Part shown: positions 22,495 through 31,803 of the stretch, piece by piece | How positions within the stretch are numbered: the stretch's first letter is position 1 | How the letters are laid out: every line of letters begins with the position of its first letter | DNA from: JAWXBK01 sp040878185 | GTDB lineage: Bacteria; Pseudomonadota; Alphaproteobacteria; Dongiales; Dongiaceae | Direction: 5' to 3' | Assembly (NCBI GenBank): GCA_040878185.1 | Contig: JBBDMS010000057.1 | Location: 1-60,778, forward strand | DNA length: 60,778 nt | Made by a program: the position numbers and the translations under genes | Notes under the pieces: model-generated | Told to the model about the DNA's origin: nothing | The model's database searches: none | The model's input: the letters and a program-made list of their open reading frames with translations, nothing else

Positions 22495-25047
22495 TCAGGC
22501 GCCGAGATTCTTCGTCATCACCAGGCGGTTGCGACCATCCAGCCGCTCGTAGGTTACACTGTCCATCATCGTGCGGACCAAGTGGATTCCGAGCCCGCCG
22601 ATACGGCGATCTTCGAGGTCGGATTCGAGGTCGGGCGGGGGGATGTCCAGGGGATTGAAGGCATCCGCATCGTCCTGGTAGGTCACCGTCAACAGGTCGC
22701 CCGCGCGCCGTACCGTAATCTCGATGACATGGTTCCCGCCGTCGCCATACCCGTAGCTCACCGCATTGGTGACCAGTTCGTCGAGAACCAGGTTGAGATT
22801 GAATACGACCTTCATCGCCAGTTCGAAGCGTTCGCCGGCGGCCTCGAGCGCCTCCGCCAGTTTAGACAGCTCGCCGAGGTCGTTGGCAAGATGGATCGAC
22901 ATTTCATTCACGTCGTTGCCTCCCCCTGCTGCGGCGACGAGCGGGACGGCCCGGCGATCATAGCGGATGACCACGCAGGTAATATCGTCGGACTGCGGCG
23001 CGCCATCGGTGAACGCATCGAGATCGTCGATGATGCGATGACCCAGCGCTTCCACAGACAATGAATTTGCCTGATAGAGAACCTCGCGCAGCCGGAACTC
23101 GGTGAAGGGATCGCCCGCCAGGTTGAATGCCTCGGTGACGCCATCGGTATAGAAGAAGATGGTGTCGCCCGGACCGAGCCGCAACGTCTTCTCGTTATAG
23201 CTCGCCTCGTCCATCAGGCCGAGCGCGATGCCATCGGTTCCGGGAATGGCTTCGGGCGTGCCGCCCTGGCGCAGCAGATAGGGCGCGTTGTGGCCGCCAT
23301 TGGCGTAGATCAGGCTGCCGTCGCGATGATCGACGATGCCGTAAAAGATCGTCACGAACATCGCCGCGTCGTTACCTTCGCTCAGCGTGCGATTGACCTC
23401 TTCGAGGACGCGGCCGGGCGAACCGCCGCGGCCCGCGACCGACTTGATCGTCGTGCTCGATACCGCCATCAGCAGGGCCGCCGGCACACCCTTGCCGGAA
23501 ACGTCCGCGATCACGATGCCGACGCGGTGATCGTCGATCTCGATGATGTCGTAGAAATCGCCGCCGACTTCGCGCGCGGCGCGCATGCGCGCATAGATCG
23601 GCAAATGCGGCACATCCGGATAGTGGCGCGGCAGGAACGAGAGCTGCATGCGCTGCGCCATCGCGAGCTCGTCGGCGATTTGCCGTAACGTCCGTTCGAG
23701 CGCCACGTTCTTTTCGTTCAACTCCTGGGTCCGTTCGGATACCAGGCGATCGAGGATGTCGGTGCGCGCCTGTACTTCCTCGGCCATGCGCGTGAAGACC
23801 TGTGCAAGACGCCCGAGCTCGTCGCTGCGCGCGCGGGTCCTCGCCAGTGTCGCGGGATCGAACTCCTGGCGCTCGAACGCCTCGGCTGCAGCCGTCACAC
23901 GCAAGACCGGATCGGTAAAGATGCGGCCGACATAGATCCAGCCCATCACGATGGCACCGATTACCGCGAGACCGTTCAGGAACAGCAGCAGCTTCTGCCC
24001 GATCTCGATCGCGCGGTTGGATGCGGCAACCGCGGCTTCGGTACCGGTCTGTGCCTGGTGAACCAGCCGGTCCACGTCGTTGCCGAGCGTCTCGGCGACG
24101 ATGCGGCTCCGCTCGACCAGTTGCTCGGCGGTGAGGTTCCATCCGAGAAGGCGGGTGCGCAGATCGATGATGCCGCCCGGATCGTCGCCGAGTGCCACCA
24201 GTATTTCGTATTCGCGGCGCAGATCGCCGGCTTCGGGCAGGGCATCGAGCGAAACCAGCGCTGCCCCGAAGCGGTCGACCGATGCTTCGAATCGTTCGCG
24301 CAGCGGCTGCATCAGCACCGCCTGGGGAACGCCCGCCGCTTCGGTCAGCAATCCGACCAGCAGATTGGCTTCGCCGGCGAGCGCGGCCATCGCGCTGTAA
24401 TCCAGCATGATCGATTCGCCGAAACGCCGTTCCCAGGTGTCGGGCGCGTCGTCGTCCAGGCTGCGATAACCGGTCACGAGATAGAAGGTCGCGTCGTCCA
24501 GCAGCGGTGCGATCTGTTCGATCAGGCGGCGGTGTGAATCGATTGCGTCCCTGATCCGCGCCTCCATCTGGCTGCGCAGATAAAGCTGTTGCCCGACGGC
24601 TACGTCGAGCCGTTCGATGACTTCGGAAAGCTCGTCATTGGCGGCCCGAATGACCGGCAGCCCGCCTTCGCCGGCGGTCGTTTCGGTCCGACTGCCGGCA
24701 ACGCTGTGCGAGAGCTCCTCGACCAGCTCTTCGAGCGTGTGCTGCTCTTCGCCGAGGCCCGCCATGAGCGCCTGGCGTTCGGCATCGGTGTCGACGCTCA
24801 GCAATTTCGGAACGATGGCGGCGATCAGCGTGCTCTGCTGCGCGAGCCGCAACGATTCCGTAATCGAAGGAATATGCTCGCGGGTGATGCGCCGCTGATG
24901 CTGTCCAAGCTCGACGAACGATATCCAGGCGACCACGCTCGCCAGCATCGTAATCGCGACCGCGCCGCCGATCCCGATATAGAGCTTGGCGGCGAGGCCG
25001 ATGCGCCAGCGTTTGCGCGGCCGATCGATCGCGGAGGGACCCGTCAC
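22495..25047 (-). CDS. SpoIIE-type phosphatase with HAMP and HATPase domains
   Basis: An 850-residue membrane signalling protein. Layout: TM1 about 22-46, a large helical periplasmic domain about 50-350, TM2 about 352-376, HAMP about 376-428, a coiled coil, a PP2C/SpoIIE domain about 478-698 and an RsbW-like HATPase about 715-850. Phosphatase metal ligands D497 (GGDFYD), D515 (DVSGKG), D635 (TDG) and D687/D688 (SDD) are present. The ATP site has LDELVTN, DDADAF and GGLGIHLV. One chain therefore holds both the phosphatase and the kinase that act on a STAS protein. The ATG overlaps the stop of the upstream binding-protein gene, so the two are made together and may interact across the periplasm. 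Confidence 0.9.
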   Translation of the reverse strand: MTGPSAIDRPRKRWRIGLAAKLYIGIGGAVAITMLASVVAWISFVELGQHQRRITREHIPSITESLRLAQQSTLIAAIVPKLLSVDTDAERQALMAGLGEEQHTLEELVEELSHSVAGSRTETTAGEGGLPVIRAANDELSEVIERLDVAVGQQLYLRSQMEARIRDAIDSHRRLIEQIAPLLDDATFYLVTGYRSLDDDAPDTWERRFGESIMLDYSAMAALAGEANLLVGLLTEAAGVPQAVLMQPLRERFEASVDRFGAALVSLDALPEAGDLRREYEILVALGDDPGGIIDLRTRLLGWNLTAEQLVERSRIVAETLGNDVDRLVHQAQTGTEAAVAASNRAIEIGQKLLLFLNGLAVIGAIVMGWIYVGRIFTDPVLRVTAAAEAFERQEFDPATLARTRARSDELGRLAQVFTRMAEEVQARTDILDRLVSERTQELNEKNVALERTLRQIADELAMAQRMQLSFLPRHYPDVPHLPIYARMRAAREVGGDFYDIIEIDDHRVGIVIADVSGKGVPAALLMAVSSTTIKSVAGRGGSPGRVLEEVNRTLSEGNDAAMFVTIFYGIVDHRDGSLIYANGGHNAPYLLRQGGTPEAIPGTDGIALGLMDEASYNEKTLRLGPGDTIFFYTDGVTEAFNLAGDPFTEFRLREVLYQANSLSVEALGHRIIDDLDAFTDGAPQSDDITCVVIRYDRRAVPLVAAAGGGNDVNEMSIHLANDLGELSKLAEALEAAGERFELAMKVVFNLNLVLDELVTNAVSYGYGDGGNHVIEITVRRAGDLLTVTYQDDADAFNPLDIPPPDLESDLEDRRIGGLGIHLVRTMMDSVTYERLDGRNRLVMTKNLGA

Positions 25048-26222
25048 GGGCTGCTCCGTGTCACAGGGATCACATGACCGTCTTCGTCGATCTCGGTCAG
25101 GAACACCTTGTCCGAACCCTGATTGTCGAGCGCGCCGTACTCCATCTCGAAACCGCCCACGTCGAAGTGCCGAATCTCCTGCAGCGTTGCAAGGAAGTTC
25201 TCGCGGGTCAGTGGCCCTTGAATCTGTTCGAGAACGCGCGCGGTCAGGCGCCCGACGAGATATCCCTCGAGCGAAACGAAACTGAAGGGGGCCGTGGGAT
25301 CGAACGCCGCAAGGGATGCGCGGTATTCAGCGGTCAGCGGAAGATCGTCGCTGTCGGGCGGCGGCACGACCTGGCTGATGAACGTGCCGGCGCCGTCGGG
25401 GCCCAGCGCGTCTACCAGGGCATTGGTGCCCACGAACGAGACATTCACGATGGTCGCTTCCATCCCGAGCTTGCGCGCCCAGCGGATGAACGAGGCACTG
25501 GGTTCGTAAGCGCCGATAATGACAATCGCTTCGGGCAGGGAATTTCTGATCGTAAGGAGCGCCCGTTTGACCGCGCTGGTATTGCGCTGATAGGCCCCTT
25601 CGCCGGCAAGCGTCATGCCGCGCCGGTCGAGCGCGAGACGAACGCCTGAAAGACCGGCGCGCCCGTAAGTGTCGTCCTGATAGAGTACCGCGATGCGCTC
25701 GGCGCCGAGATCGCGAACGAGCCAATCGACGATCTGCTCCGTCTCCTGATAGTAGGAGGCGCGCACGTTGACCACGGTCGCATGATCCGGATTGCGCAGG
25801 AATTCGGCGCCGGTAAATGCGCCGATGAAAGGGATGGCCGCCGCTTCGGCGAGCGGCTGTGCAGCGGCGGAGGTCGGCGTTCCGACCTGGCCGATGAGCG
25901 CGAACACCTGCTCCTGGTTGATCAGCTTCAATGTGTTTTCGATCGCGGTTTCCGGCTCGTATGCATCGTCGAGGCTGACCAGTTCGAGCTGGCGGCCGTC
26001 GATTCCGCCGGCGCGGTTCACCTCGGCAAAGGCCGCGAGCAGGCCGATGCGCATTTCCTGACCGAGCGCGGAGGCTGGTCCGCTCAGCGCCGCCGACTGA
26101 CCGAACAGGATTCGCGTCGTCTCGACCCCCGGCGATTCCTGGGCCGCTGCCGGCATAGCCATGAGGGCGAGCAGGGCGCCGCCGAGAAGGGCCAGTCTGC
26201 GCAGCGGCAATCCGATCTCCAT
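25044..26222 (-). CDS. Leu/Ile/Val-type periplasmic binding protein, putative sensor
   Basis: A 392-residue type I periplasmic binding protein. The signal peptide is LLGGALLALMAMPAAAQE (about residues 10-27) with cleavage after AAA. The first lobe starts with RILFGQSAALSGPAS, typical of the branched-chain amino acid receptor family. I prefer ATG 26222, which gives a standard signal peptide, to ATG 26267. There is no permease or ATPase gene beside it. Instead its stop overlaps the phosphatase start (ATGA), so a sensory rather than transport role is likely (inference). Confidence 0.87.
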   Translation of the reverse strand: MEIGLPLRRLALLGGALLALMAMPAAAQESPGVETTRILFGQSAALSGPASALGQEMRIGLLAAFAEVNRAGGIDGRQLELVSLDDAYEPETAIENTLKLINQEQVFALIGQVGTPTSAAAQPLAEAAAIPFIGAFTGAEFLRNPDHATVVNVRASYYQETEQIVDWLVRDLGAERIAVLYQDDTYGRAGLSGVRLALDRRGMTLAGEGAYQRNTSAVKRALLTIRNSLPEAIVIIGAYEPSASFIRWARKLGMEATIVNVSFVGTNALVDALGPDGAGTFISQVVPPPDSDDLPLTAEYRASLAAFDPTAPFSFVSLEGYLVGRLTARVLEQIQGPLTRENFLATLQEIRHFDVGGFEMEYGALDNQGSDKVFLTEIDEDGHVIPVTRSSP

Positions 26223-26270
26223 TCGCTTCGCGTCACATCCGTGAATCCGGGCCTCGGCCCGGCTCATTCA

Positions 26271-26282
26271 GTTATGTATAAC
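26271..26282. promoter_or_regulatory. Inverted repeat GTTAT-GT-ATAAC in the divergent signalling promoter region
   Basis: A perfect 5-bp inverted repeat with a 2-bp centre, between the binding-protein gene and the divergent adenylate cyclase gene. AT-rich in a GC-rich context, so it could be a regulator site or part of a -10 element for either direction. Confidence 0.35.
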
Positions 26283-26362
26283 ATCGAAGCGGGGCGGGAT
26301 TGCAGCCTTGCCGGCAGGACCCGGCAGGACGTCGCAAACGGGACGGAAGCGGAGGTCGCGGC

Positions 26363-27601
26363 ATGACGGGGGGTCCGAACGCGCCCATTTACGAGAATAT
26401 TCTCGTCAACATGGCCGACGGCGTTATCAGTCTCGATCTCCAGGGGCAGGTGACGACCTTCAATCCCGCCGCGGGCCGCATCCTTGCCATGAATCCCGAC
26501 GACGTGGTCGATCGTACCTATGCCGAGATCTTCTTCGAGGATCCGGGGCTCGACGATTTCAACGAGCTTGTCCTGAAGGCGATCTATGAGTCGGAAACGA
26601 CGCACAGCCAGGAAATCGAAATCTTGCGCAGCGGCGAGCGGCGCAACCTGACGGTTTCGACGACCTTCCTCCGGACCGGCGTTGGCGACGATGCCGAAAA
26701 GCTCGGTGTCATCGTCGTGCTGAGCGACGTGACTGAAGAGCGCAAGCGCAAGAAGATCAAGCGGCTGTTCGGCGAATTCGTCGATCCTCGGATCGTGGAC
26801 ACGATCATCCGCCAGGTCGATATCGACGATGCCGGCGTGCGCCAGCCGATGACCATCCTGTTCTGCGATCTCGAAGGATTCACACGGCTCGCCGAAGGCC
26901 TGGCGGCCGATCAGCTCATCCGCTTCGTGAATATCTATCTCACGGTCATGTCGGAGCCGGTCGCCCGGCATGGCGGCGTAACCGATAAATATATCGGCGA
27001 TGCGATCATGGCATTCTGGGGTCCGCCCTTCACCGATCGCGCGTCGCACGCGATCCAGGCCTGTCGGGCTGCGCTCGATCAGCGCCAGCGGCTGGACGAG
27101 TTACGCAGACAGGTGGCGGCCGAGATCGGCCCCGATGTGGATGTATCCCGAATCGACATGCGGTGCGGGCTCGCGACCGGCGAGGTCGTCGCCGGCAGCG
27201 TGGGGCCGCGCCAGTCGCGGAGCTATACGGTCATCGGGGATCCGGTGAATGTCGCGGCCCGGCTCGAGGCCGCCAACAAAGAGCTCGGGGTGCGCATTCT
27301 GGTGTCGGAAGACACCTGGCGCGATGCCCGGGAGAGTTTCGAGTTCCGGGAACTCGATCGCCTTGCCTTGCGCGGCCGGAGCCGGGAAGAGCGGGTGTTC
27401 GAACTGCTCGGTGCCTGCGGCGACGTGCCCGAAGCGCGTACGCGGCTACGCGATCTGTTCGATGCCGGCCTTGCCGCATATCGGGACGGGGACCGGGCGG
27501 CGGCGGTCGCGTCGTTCGCGCTCTGCGTCGAATTGGCGCCCGACGACCGGCCAAGCCGGTTGATGCTCGAGCGCGCCGGGGCAGCCGGCGCCAGCTCGTG
27601 A
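26363..27601 (+). CDS. PAS-domain class III adenylate/guanylate cyclase
   Basis: A 412-residue soluble enzyme that makes a cyclic nucleotide. A PAS domain spans about 10-125 and a short helix leads to the cyclase domain at about 160-340. Metal aspartates are D169 (FCDLEGFT) and D213 (YIGDAIMAFWG). K209 and the N296/R300 pair in VNVAAR support catalysis. The last 60 residues resemble a TPR helix pair. GGAGG selects ATG 26363. It is divergent from the receptor-phosphatase operon. A cNMP-binding protein is encoded at 49211, but no link can be shown. Confidence 0.88.
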   Translation: MTGGPNAPIYENILVNMADGVISLDLQGQVTTFNPAAGRILAMNPDDVVDRTYAEIFFEDPGLDDFNELVLKAIYESETTHSQEIEILRSGERRNLTVSTTFLRTGVGDDAEKLGVIVVLSDVTEERKRKKIKRLFGEFVDPRIVDTIIRQVDIDDAGVRQPMTILFCDLEGFTRLAEGLAADQLIRFVNIYLTVMSEPVARHGGVTDKYIGDAIMAFWGPPFTDRASHAIQACRAALDQRQRLDELRRQVAAEIGPDVDVSRIDMRCGLATGEVVAGSVGPRQSRSYTVIGDPVNVAARLEAANKELGVRILVSEDTWRDARESFEFRELDRLALRGRSREERVFELLGACGDVPEARTRLRDLFDAGLAAYRDGDRAAAVASFALCVELAPDDRPSRLMLERAGAAGASS

Positions 27602-27799
27602 CGTCGGCCGGGCCCTGACATACCGCTCTCTCGAACGATCGATATCGGCACATACGGCGGTAGGCACGGCCATGGCACATCCACTAAGCTGCGGGCGGCG
27701 CCGAATCGGGGAGACCTGCGCGCGGCATGGCCGGGATTTCTGCCCCGCCCTGTTGACGAGAACCCGGGTCCTGGGAATCGGCCGATGGAGGGAATCCCA

Positions 27800-28633
27800 A
27801 TGTTGAAATCAATTCTGGCGCTTGCCGATGGCGGGGCGACGACCGACGCAACCTTGCAGACGGCATTGCGCGCGACCGAATGTTTCGACGCCTATCTCGA
27901 CGTGATGCATATCTCGCCGGGCGCCGAACCGATGGCGGTGTTCGCGACCGGCGAAGCGATGCCGATGGTGGGCGTCGCCGAAGAAACCATCCGCAACCAT
28001 ATCGAAGCGCGCCGGAAGAACGCCAAGACGGCCTTTGACCGTGTCGTGGGCGGCAGCAAACCGCATGTCACGTGGCGCGAGGACGAGGGCAGGGCGGTCG
28101 AACTGCTCGCCAGCGCCGGACGGCTTTGCGATCTTCTGGTTATCAGCCGGCCGGGCGATGGCAGTGATGAGCTTTTCCCGGGTTGCGTGAACACGGCGCT
28201 GTTCGAGACCGGCCGCGCCGTACTGATTGCGCCGCCGGAAGCGATGCCGACGATCGGCACCCGGGTTGCCGTTGCCTGGAACGATTCGATCCAGGCTTCG
28301 CGCGCGGTCGCGGCCTCGCTGCCGTTCCTCACCAAGGCATCGGAAGTCATGGTGTTTACGGCAGGCACCGCCGCCCGTCAGTCGGCCGCGGACCGGCTCG
28401 CGCATTATCTCGGCCATTACGGGATCAAGTGCCGCGTCGACGGTTTCGATCCCGGATCGGGATCGGGTCGCGCCCGCGGTCGCGCGGTGCTGCAGCGGGC
28501 CAACGATATGGGCGCCGATTTGCTGGTGATGGGCGCCTACGGCCAGGGCCGGATGATGCAGTTTCTCGGCCTCGGCGGCGCAACGGCGAAAGTCATCACC
28601 GCCAACACGATGCCGCTCCTGATGGCGCATTAG
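27800..28633 (+). CDS. Universal stress protein family, two-domain
   Basis: A 277-residue protein of the UspA superfamily. It has an N-terminal half without a clear ATP motif and a C-terminal half ending in the typical GADLLVMGAYGQGRMMQFLG. GGAGGGAA selects ATG 27800 over ATG 27785. Such proteins help survival of oxidative or energy stress. The gene stands alone, 198 bp after the cyclase gene, and is convergent with the CBS gene. A GC-rich hairpin GGCCGGC/GCCGGCC at 28644-28671 follows the stop but lacks a T-run. Confidence 0.85.
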   Translation: MLKSILALADGGATTDATLQTALRATECFDAYLDVMHISPGAEPMAVFATGEAMPMVGVAEETIRNHIEARRKNAKTAFDRVVGGSKPHVTWREDEGRAVELLASAGRLCDLLVISRPGDGSDELFPGCVNTALFETGRAVLIAPPEAMPTIGTRVAVAWNDSIQASRAVAASLPFLTKASEVMVFTAGTAARQSAADRLAHYLGHYGIKCRVDGFDPGSGSGRARGRAVLQRANDMGADLLVMGAYGQGRMMQFLGLGGATAKVITANTMPLLMAH

Positions 28634-28715
28634 AGACCGACCGGGCCGGCGGCGCGTTCCCGCTGCCGGCCTGTCGACGGGATCATTATTCGACGGGATT
28701 GGTCGGGCGATCCGC

Positions 28716-29150
28716 TTATGCGCGCCCGACGATATAGTCGCGAAGCACGCTGGTCTCGGTTTCGAGATCTTCCAGCCGGTTTTTCACAACGTCGCCGATG
28801 CTGATGATGCCGCGGAGCCGTCCGTTCTCGACGACCGGCAGATGCCGGATGCGCCCGCGCGTCATCTTCGACATGACATCCTGAATGTCGTCATCGGGTG
28901 CGCAGGTCGTGACCGTCCGCGTCATGATTTCGGAAACCGGCATTTCCAGAAGATCGGGGCCGCGTTCGACCAGACCGCGCACGATATCGCGCTCCGACAG
29001 GATGCCCTGAACGCGAACCCCATCGGACGAAACCACCACGGAACCGATGCGCTCGAGCTTGAGCATCCGGCTCGCCGCAATCACCGTCGTGTCGGGCCGG
29101 GCGGTGACGACCTTGTCGCCCTTCTGGGACAGCATCGAATGGACGTTCAT
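28716..29150 (-). CDS. CBS-pair domain protein
   Basis: A 144-residue protein made almost only of two CBS repeats. The first covers about residues 10-65 (VTARPDTTVIAASRMLK) and the second about 75-130 (MTRTVTTCAPDDDIQDVMSK). Such stand-alone pairs bind adenosine ligands and modulate partner proteins. AAGGAGGG lies before the ATG. The neighbouring stress and PRC-barrel genes suggest a role in stress physiology. Confidence 0.9.
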   Translation of the reverse strand: MNVHSMLSQKGDKVVTARPDTTVIAASRMLKLERIGSVVVSSDGVRVQGILSERDIVRGLVERGPDLLEMPVSEIMTRTVTTCAPDDDIQDVMSKMTRGRIRHLPVVENGRLRGIISIGDVVKNRLEDLETETSVLRDYIVGRA

Positions 29151-29344
29151 GCTTCAACCCTCCTTGACGATAAGGCGCGCCTTTTGGCGCCGGGTCTGGG
29201 CCGTTCATTAGATATGGTGACGCTGCTTCCAGCCGCCAGCGTCGCGGGGCATGATCCTCATTCAAATTATAGCGCGTAACCGGTGCCTCGCGACCCGAAT
29301 CCGGGCGTTGCCGGCCCGAAACGTGGGGCAAAACTCGGGCGGCC

Positions 29345-29758
29345 TCATTCCACGATGCGGACATCCGTCTCTGTGTGAAATAGGCCGGCGGTCGGAAACC
29401 GTTCGTTCCAGGCTGTTTTGATCTCGGCGAGGGCCGCCGCGGCGGCGGCGTCGGCCGGGTGCACAAGGATCAGCATTCTCGTGCCCTGCGCGATGACCAT
29501 GCCGGTCTCGGGGCCGTGATCGTCCGACTGGCCGTAGGCGTTGAGCACGGTAAGCCCGGCCGGAAACCGCGGCGTGATGATCTCGGCGAGGAACTGGGCC
29601 CAGGCCTGTTCGCTGACGCCGGCGCCCTCATCGGTCTTCAGCCCAAAATAGAGGACTGTCTGCAGCGCATCGGCGGCAACGGCACTCGAGCCGATGCCGA
29701 AAGGAACGGCTGCAACGGTCAGCAGGACGATCAGGCGCAGCGCGCGGAAAAACCGCAT
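29345..29758 (-). CDS. DUF3574-type secreted protein
   Basis: A 137-residue protein with a signal peptide (about 1-29, ending in SSAVAAD). The mature part fits DUF3574: LYFGLKTDEGAGVSEQAW, ITPRFPAGLTVLNAYGQ and a late RFPTAGLFHTETDVR. The function of the family is not known. GGGAGA decides for ATG 29758 instead of 29773. It is divergent from the PRC-barrel gene at 29990. Confidence 0.8.
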   Translation of the reverse strand: MRFFRALRLIVLLTVAAVPFGIGSSAVAADALQTVLYFGLKTDEGAGVSEQAWAQFLAEIITPRFPAGLTVLNAYGQSDDHGPETGMVIAQGTRMLILVHPADAAAAAALAEIKTAWNERFPTAGLFHTETDVRIVE

Positions 29759-29989
29759 CTCGGAATCTCCCATTATCTTGTGTGATTAACGTCTGCCACA
29801 TGGTGGACGAAAACGGCCCTCCGCGGAAAGGGGCGGCCCGCAGCGGTTCGACGTCCTGCGTGACTGGAACCGAAATCGAATGCCATCGGTTTAACAAAGA
29901 CCGGAAAGCCAGGCCGGTGTGTGGTGGCGCATGGAGTCGTGCGCGCGAGCGATGCCGCGTTTGTCCCCATCAGGGGAGAAGGAGGGTCC

Positions 29990-30739
29990 ATGCTTCGCAG
30001 TCTGAAAGAGCTGCGCAGTTACGACATCGCCGCCACCGACGGTTCGATGGGCGATGTCTATGATTTCCTGTTCGACGATCACGAGTGGCAATTGCGCTAT
30101 GTCGTCGTCGATACCGGTAAATGGCTGCCGGGCCGCAAGGTGGTGCTGGCACCGGAAGTTCTCGGTGAGCCCGATCAGGGCCGCAAGAAATTGCCGGTAT
30201 CGCTCGACCGGCAGCGCGTCAAGGAAGGTCCGCCGCTGGAATTTCACAAGCCGGTGTCGCGTCAGCATGAAGAAGCGATCCGCAGCTACTACGAATGGCC
30301 GAAATATTGGGAGATCTATCCCGCCGGCATGGCGGGCGCGCCGGCTTTGCCGGGCGTCGAACCGGTGCAGGCGGTCGGGCGGCGCACCGATGGCGAAATC
30401 CAGGGCGACCCCAATCTGCGCAGCATGCGCGAAGTCGAAGGCTATCGGGTCGCGGCACTGAACGACGAATTCGGCGCTGTGACGGATTTTCTGGTCGATG
30501 AGGGCGACTGGCGGATTCGATATCTGGTCATCGATACGAACAAATTATTGCCCGGACGCCACGTCCTCATCGCGCCCTCCTGGGTTACCGAGGTGAACTG
30601 GGAAGAAGCAATGGTGCACGTCAATCTTGCGAAAGACGAAATCAAGGCGAGCCCGCCGTTCAAATCGGCCGACACGATCAGTCGTCGGTACGAGACCAGT
30701 CTGTTCGAACATTATCGCCGACCGGTTTACTGGCCTTAA
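29990..30739 (+). CDS. PRC-barrel protein, two repeats
   Basis: A 249-residue cytoplasmic protein with two PRC-barrel units. The first (about 1-80) has LRSYDIAATDGSMGDVYDFL and RYVVVDTGKWLPGRKVVL. The second (about 145-225) has EGYRVAALNDEFGAVTDFLV and RYLVIDTNKLLPGRHVLI. The repeats are clearly related and probably arose by duplication. PRC barrels occur in photosynthetic reaction centres and RimM; free double-barrel forms are of unknown function. GGAGGG precedes ATG 29990. Confidence 0.88.
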   Translation: MLRSLKELRSYDIAATDGSMGDVYDFLFDDHEWQLRYVVVDTGKWLPGRKVVLAPEVLGEPDQGRKKLPVSLDRQRVKEGPPLEFHKPVSRQHEEAIRSYYEWPKYWEIYPAGMAGAPALPGVEPVQAVGRRTDGEIQGDPNLRSMREVEGYRVAALNDEFGAVTDFLVDEGDWRIRYLVIDTNKLLPGRHVLIAPSWVTEVNWEEAMVHVNLAKDEIKASPPFKSADTISRRYETSLFEHYRRPVYWP

Positions 30740-31008
30740 GGATCGGTGCGCCATTATGCGCATCTGCGATGTGATTGCGAACGGTCGGGAACAAGAATCG
30801 CGCGGGATTGTTGATGAACTGACCTGTCTGTAGCGGGCGCGGTTGCCGCGTAGGCGCCAGATGGCTCTCAGACAGATTGTCAAGAACGCGCACCGAGTGA
30901 CGCCTTTGGGCGTCGCCGTCAGTGTCGGCTTCGGTGCGCCATGCGACATGGGAGCGGTGCGATCTTGCGCGCTTCCGCCGTCGAAATCGAACAGAAGGAG
31001 CCAATACA

Positions 31009-31500
31009 ATGAAAACAACCAGGCTTGGAATGCTGGCGGCGCCGTTCGCGCTCGCAGCCTCGATCGGGGCAGCATCGATCGGTGCTGTATCGATTGCATC
31101 GGCGGCCGGCATCGACTACTCGTCGCCGATCGTGATCGATACAACCGAATGGTACAACGTGCCCGTCATGAATGTTCAGGGCATGCAGCTCGGCAGCTAT
31201 AACGGCCTCGTCAACGCGCATGGCGGCAGCGTCTACTATGTGCTCGTCAAGAGCGCAACGCCGCAGGCGACGGTCTGGGCCATTCCCTCGAACTATCTCC
31301 AGGTCGATCCGACTCGCCGTATTCTGATCATGGACATCGAGCCGGTGGTCTTTACGAAGGCGCCGGTCTATACGACCGACATCGACCTCGACAACGAGGA
31401 ATGGTCGAAGGGTGCGCGGACCTATTATCAGGAAAACGCCTTCGACTATGGCGACTTTGGCGCGGTCGACAGTTCGCGCAACTCGAGCGACACGAACTAA
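31009..31500 (+). CDS. Secreted PRC-barrel-like small protein
   Basis: A 163-residue exported protein. The signal peptide spans about residues 1-33 and contains a GAASIGAVSIASAAG stretch. The mature part has VPVMNVQGMQLGSYNG and GGSVYYVLVK, a pattern that resembles a PRC barrel. The C-terminus is acidic and Asn/Ser-rich. AGAAGGAG stands before the ATG, and a strong terminator follows 24 bp after the stop. The 269-bp gap upstream (30740-31008) shows no gene. Confidence 0.72.
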   Translation: MKTTRLGMLAAPFALAASIGAASIGAVSIASAAGIDYSSPIVIDTTEWYNVPVMNVQGMQLGSYNGLVNAHGGSVYYVLVKSATPQATVWAIPSNYLQVDPTRRILIMDIEPVVFTKAPVYTTDIDLDNEEWSKGARTYYQENAFDYGDFGAVDSSRNSSDTN

Positions 31501-31523
31501 CCGATCGGTGCCGATGGAAAAAA

Positions 31524-31555
31524 GCCCGATGCGCGTCCTGCGCATCGGGCCTTTT
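31524..31555 (+). terminator. Rho-independent terminator (bidirectional form)
   Basis: A perfect 11-bp stem GCCCGATGCGC/GCGCATCGGGC with loop GTCCT is followed by CTTTT. An AAAAAA run before the stem makes it usable from the minus strand as well, where the 51-residue gene ends at 31594. Confidence 0.92.
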
Positions 31556-31560
31556 CATGT

Positions 31561-31592
31561 CTGCGGGAAAGCTTCTCTGCGGGAAAGCTTCC
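31561..31592. repeat. 16-bp tandem duplication
   Basis: CTGCGGGAAAGCTTCT is followed directly by CTGCGGGAAAGCTTCC. It lies between the terminator and the stop of the small membrane-protein gene. Probably a recent replication slippage. Confidence 0.85.
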
Positions 31593-31593
31593 G

Positions 31594-31749
31594 TCAGAGC
31601 TGAAAGACGCCCATGATGCCGAGCAGGGCAACGACCGCTGCCGCGGTGCCGATAATCAGGACCCACAGAACAGGTTTTCCCGAGCGTCCCTGACGCGCCT
31701 CTACCGCAGTGACTTGTGCGGCATGGTCGGGATGGTCACGATCGGTCAT
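31594..31749 (-). CDS. 51-residue single-pass membrane protein
   Basis: A small gene with an excellent ribosome site (GAGGAGG, 7 bp before the ATG at 31749). The product has a polar N-terminus of about 24 residues (MTDRDHPDHAAQVTAV...) and one hydrophobic helix VLWVLIIGTAAAVVALLGIM. It ends in GVFQL. I do not recognise a family. It follows the EncFtn-like gene by 54 bp on the same strand, so the two are likely one transcript and it may be an accessory protein. Confidence 0.75.
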   Translation of the reverse strand: MTDRDHPDHAAQVTAVEARQGRSGKPVLWVLIIGTAAAVVALLGIMGVFQL

Positions 31750-31803
31750 GACGGCCTCCTCAGGCTAATGCCCGGCGGGCTGCCGGGCTCGAAACACCCC
31801 TCA

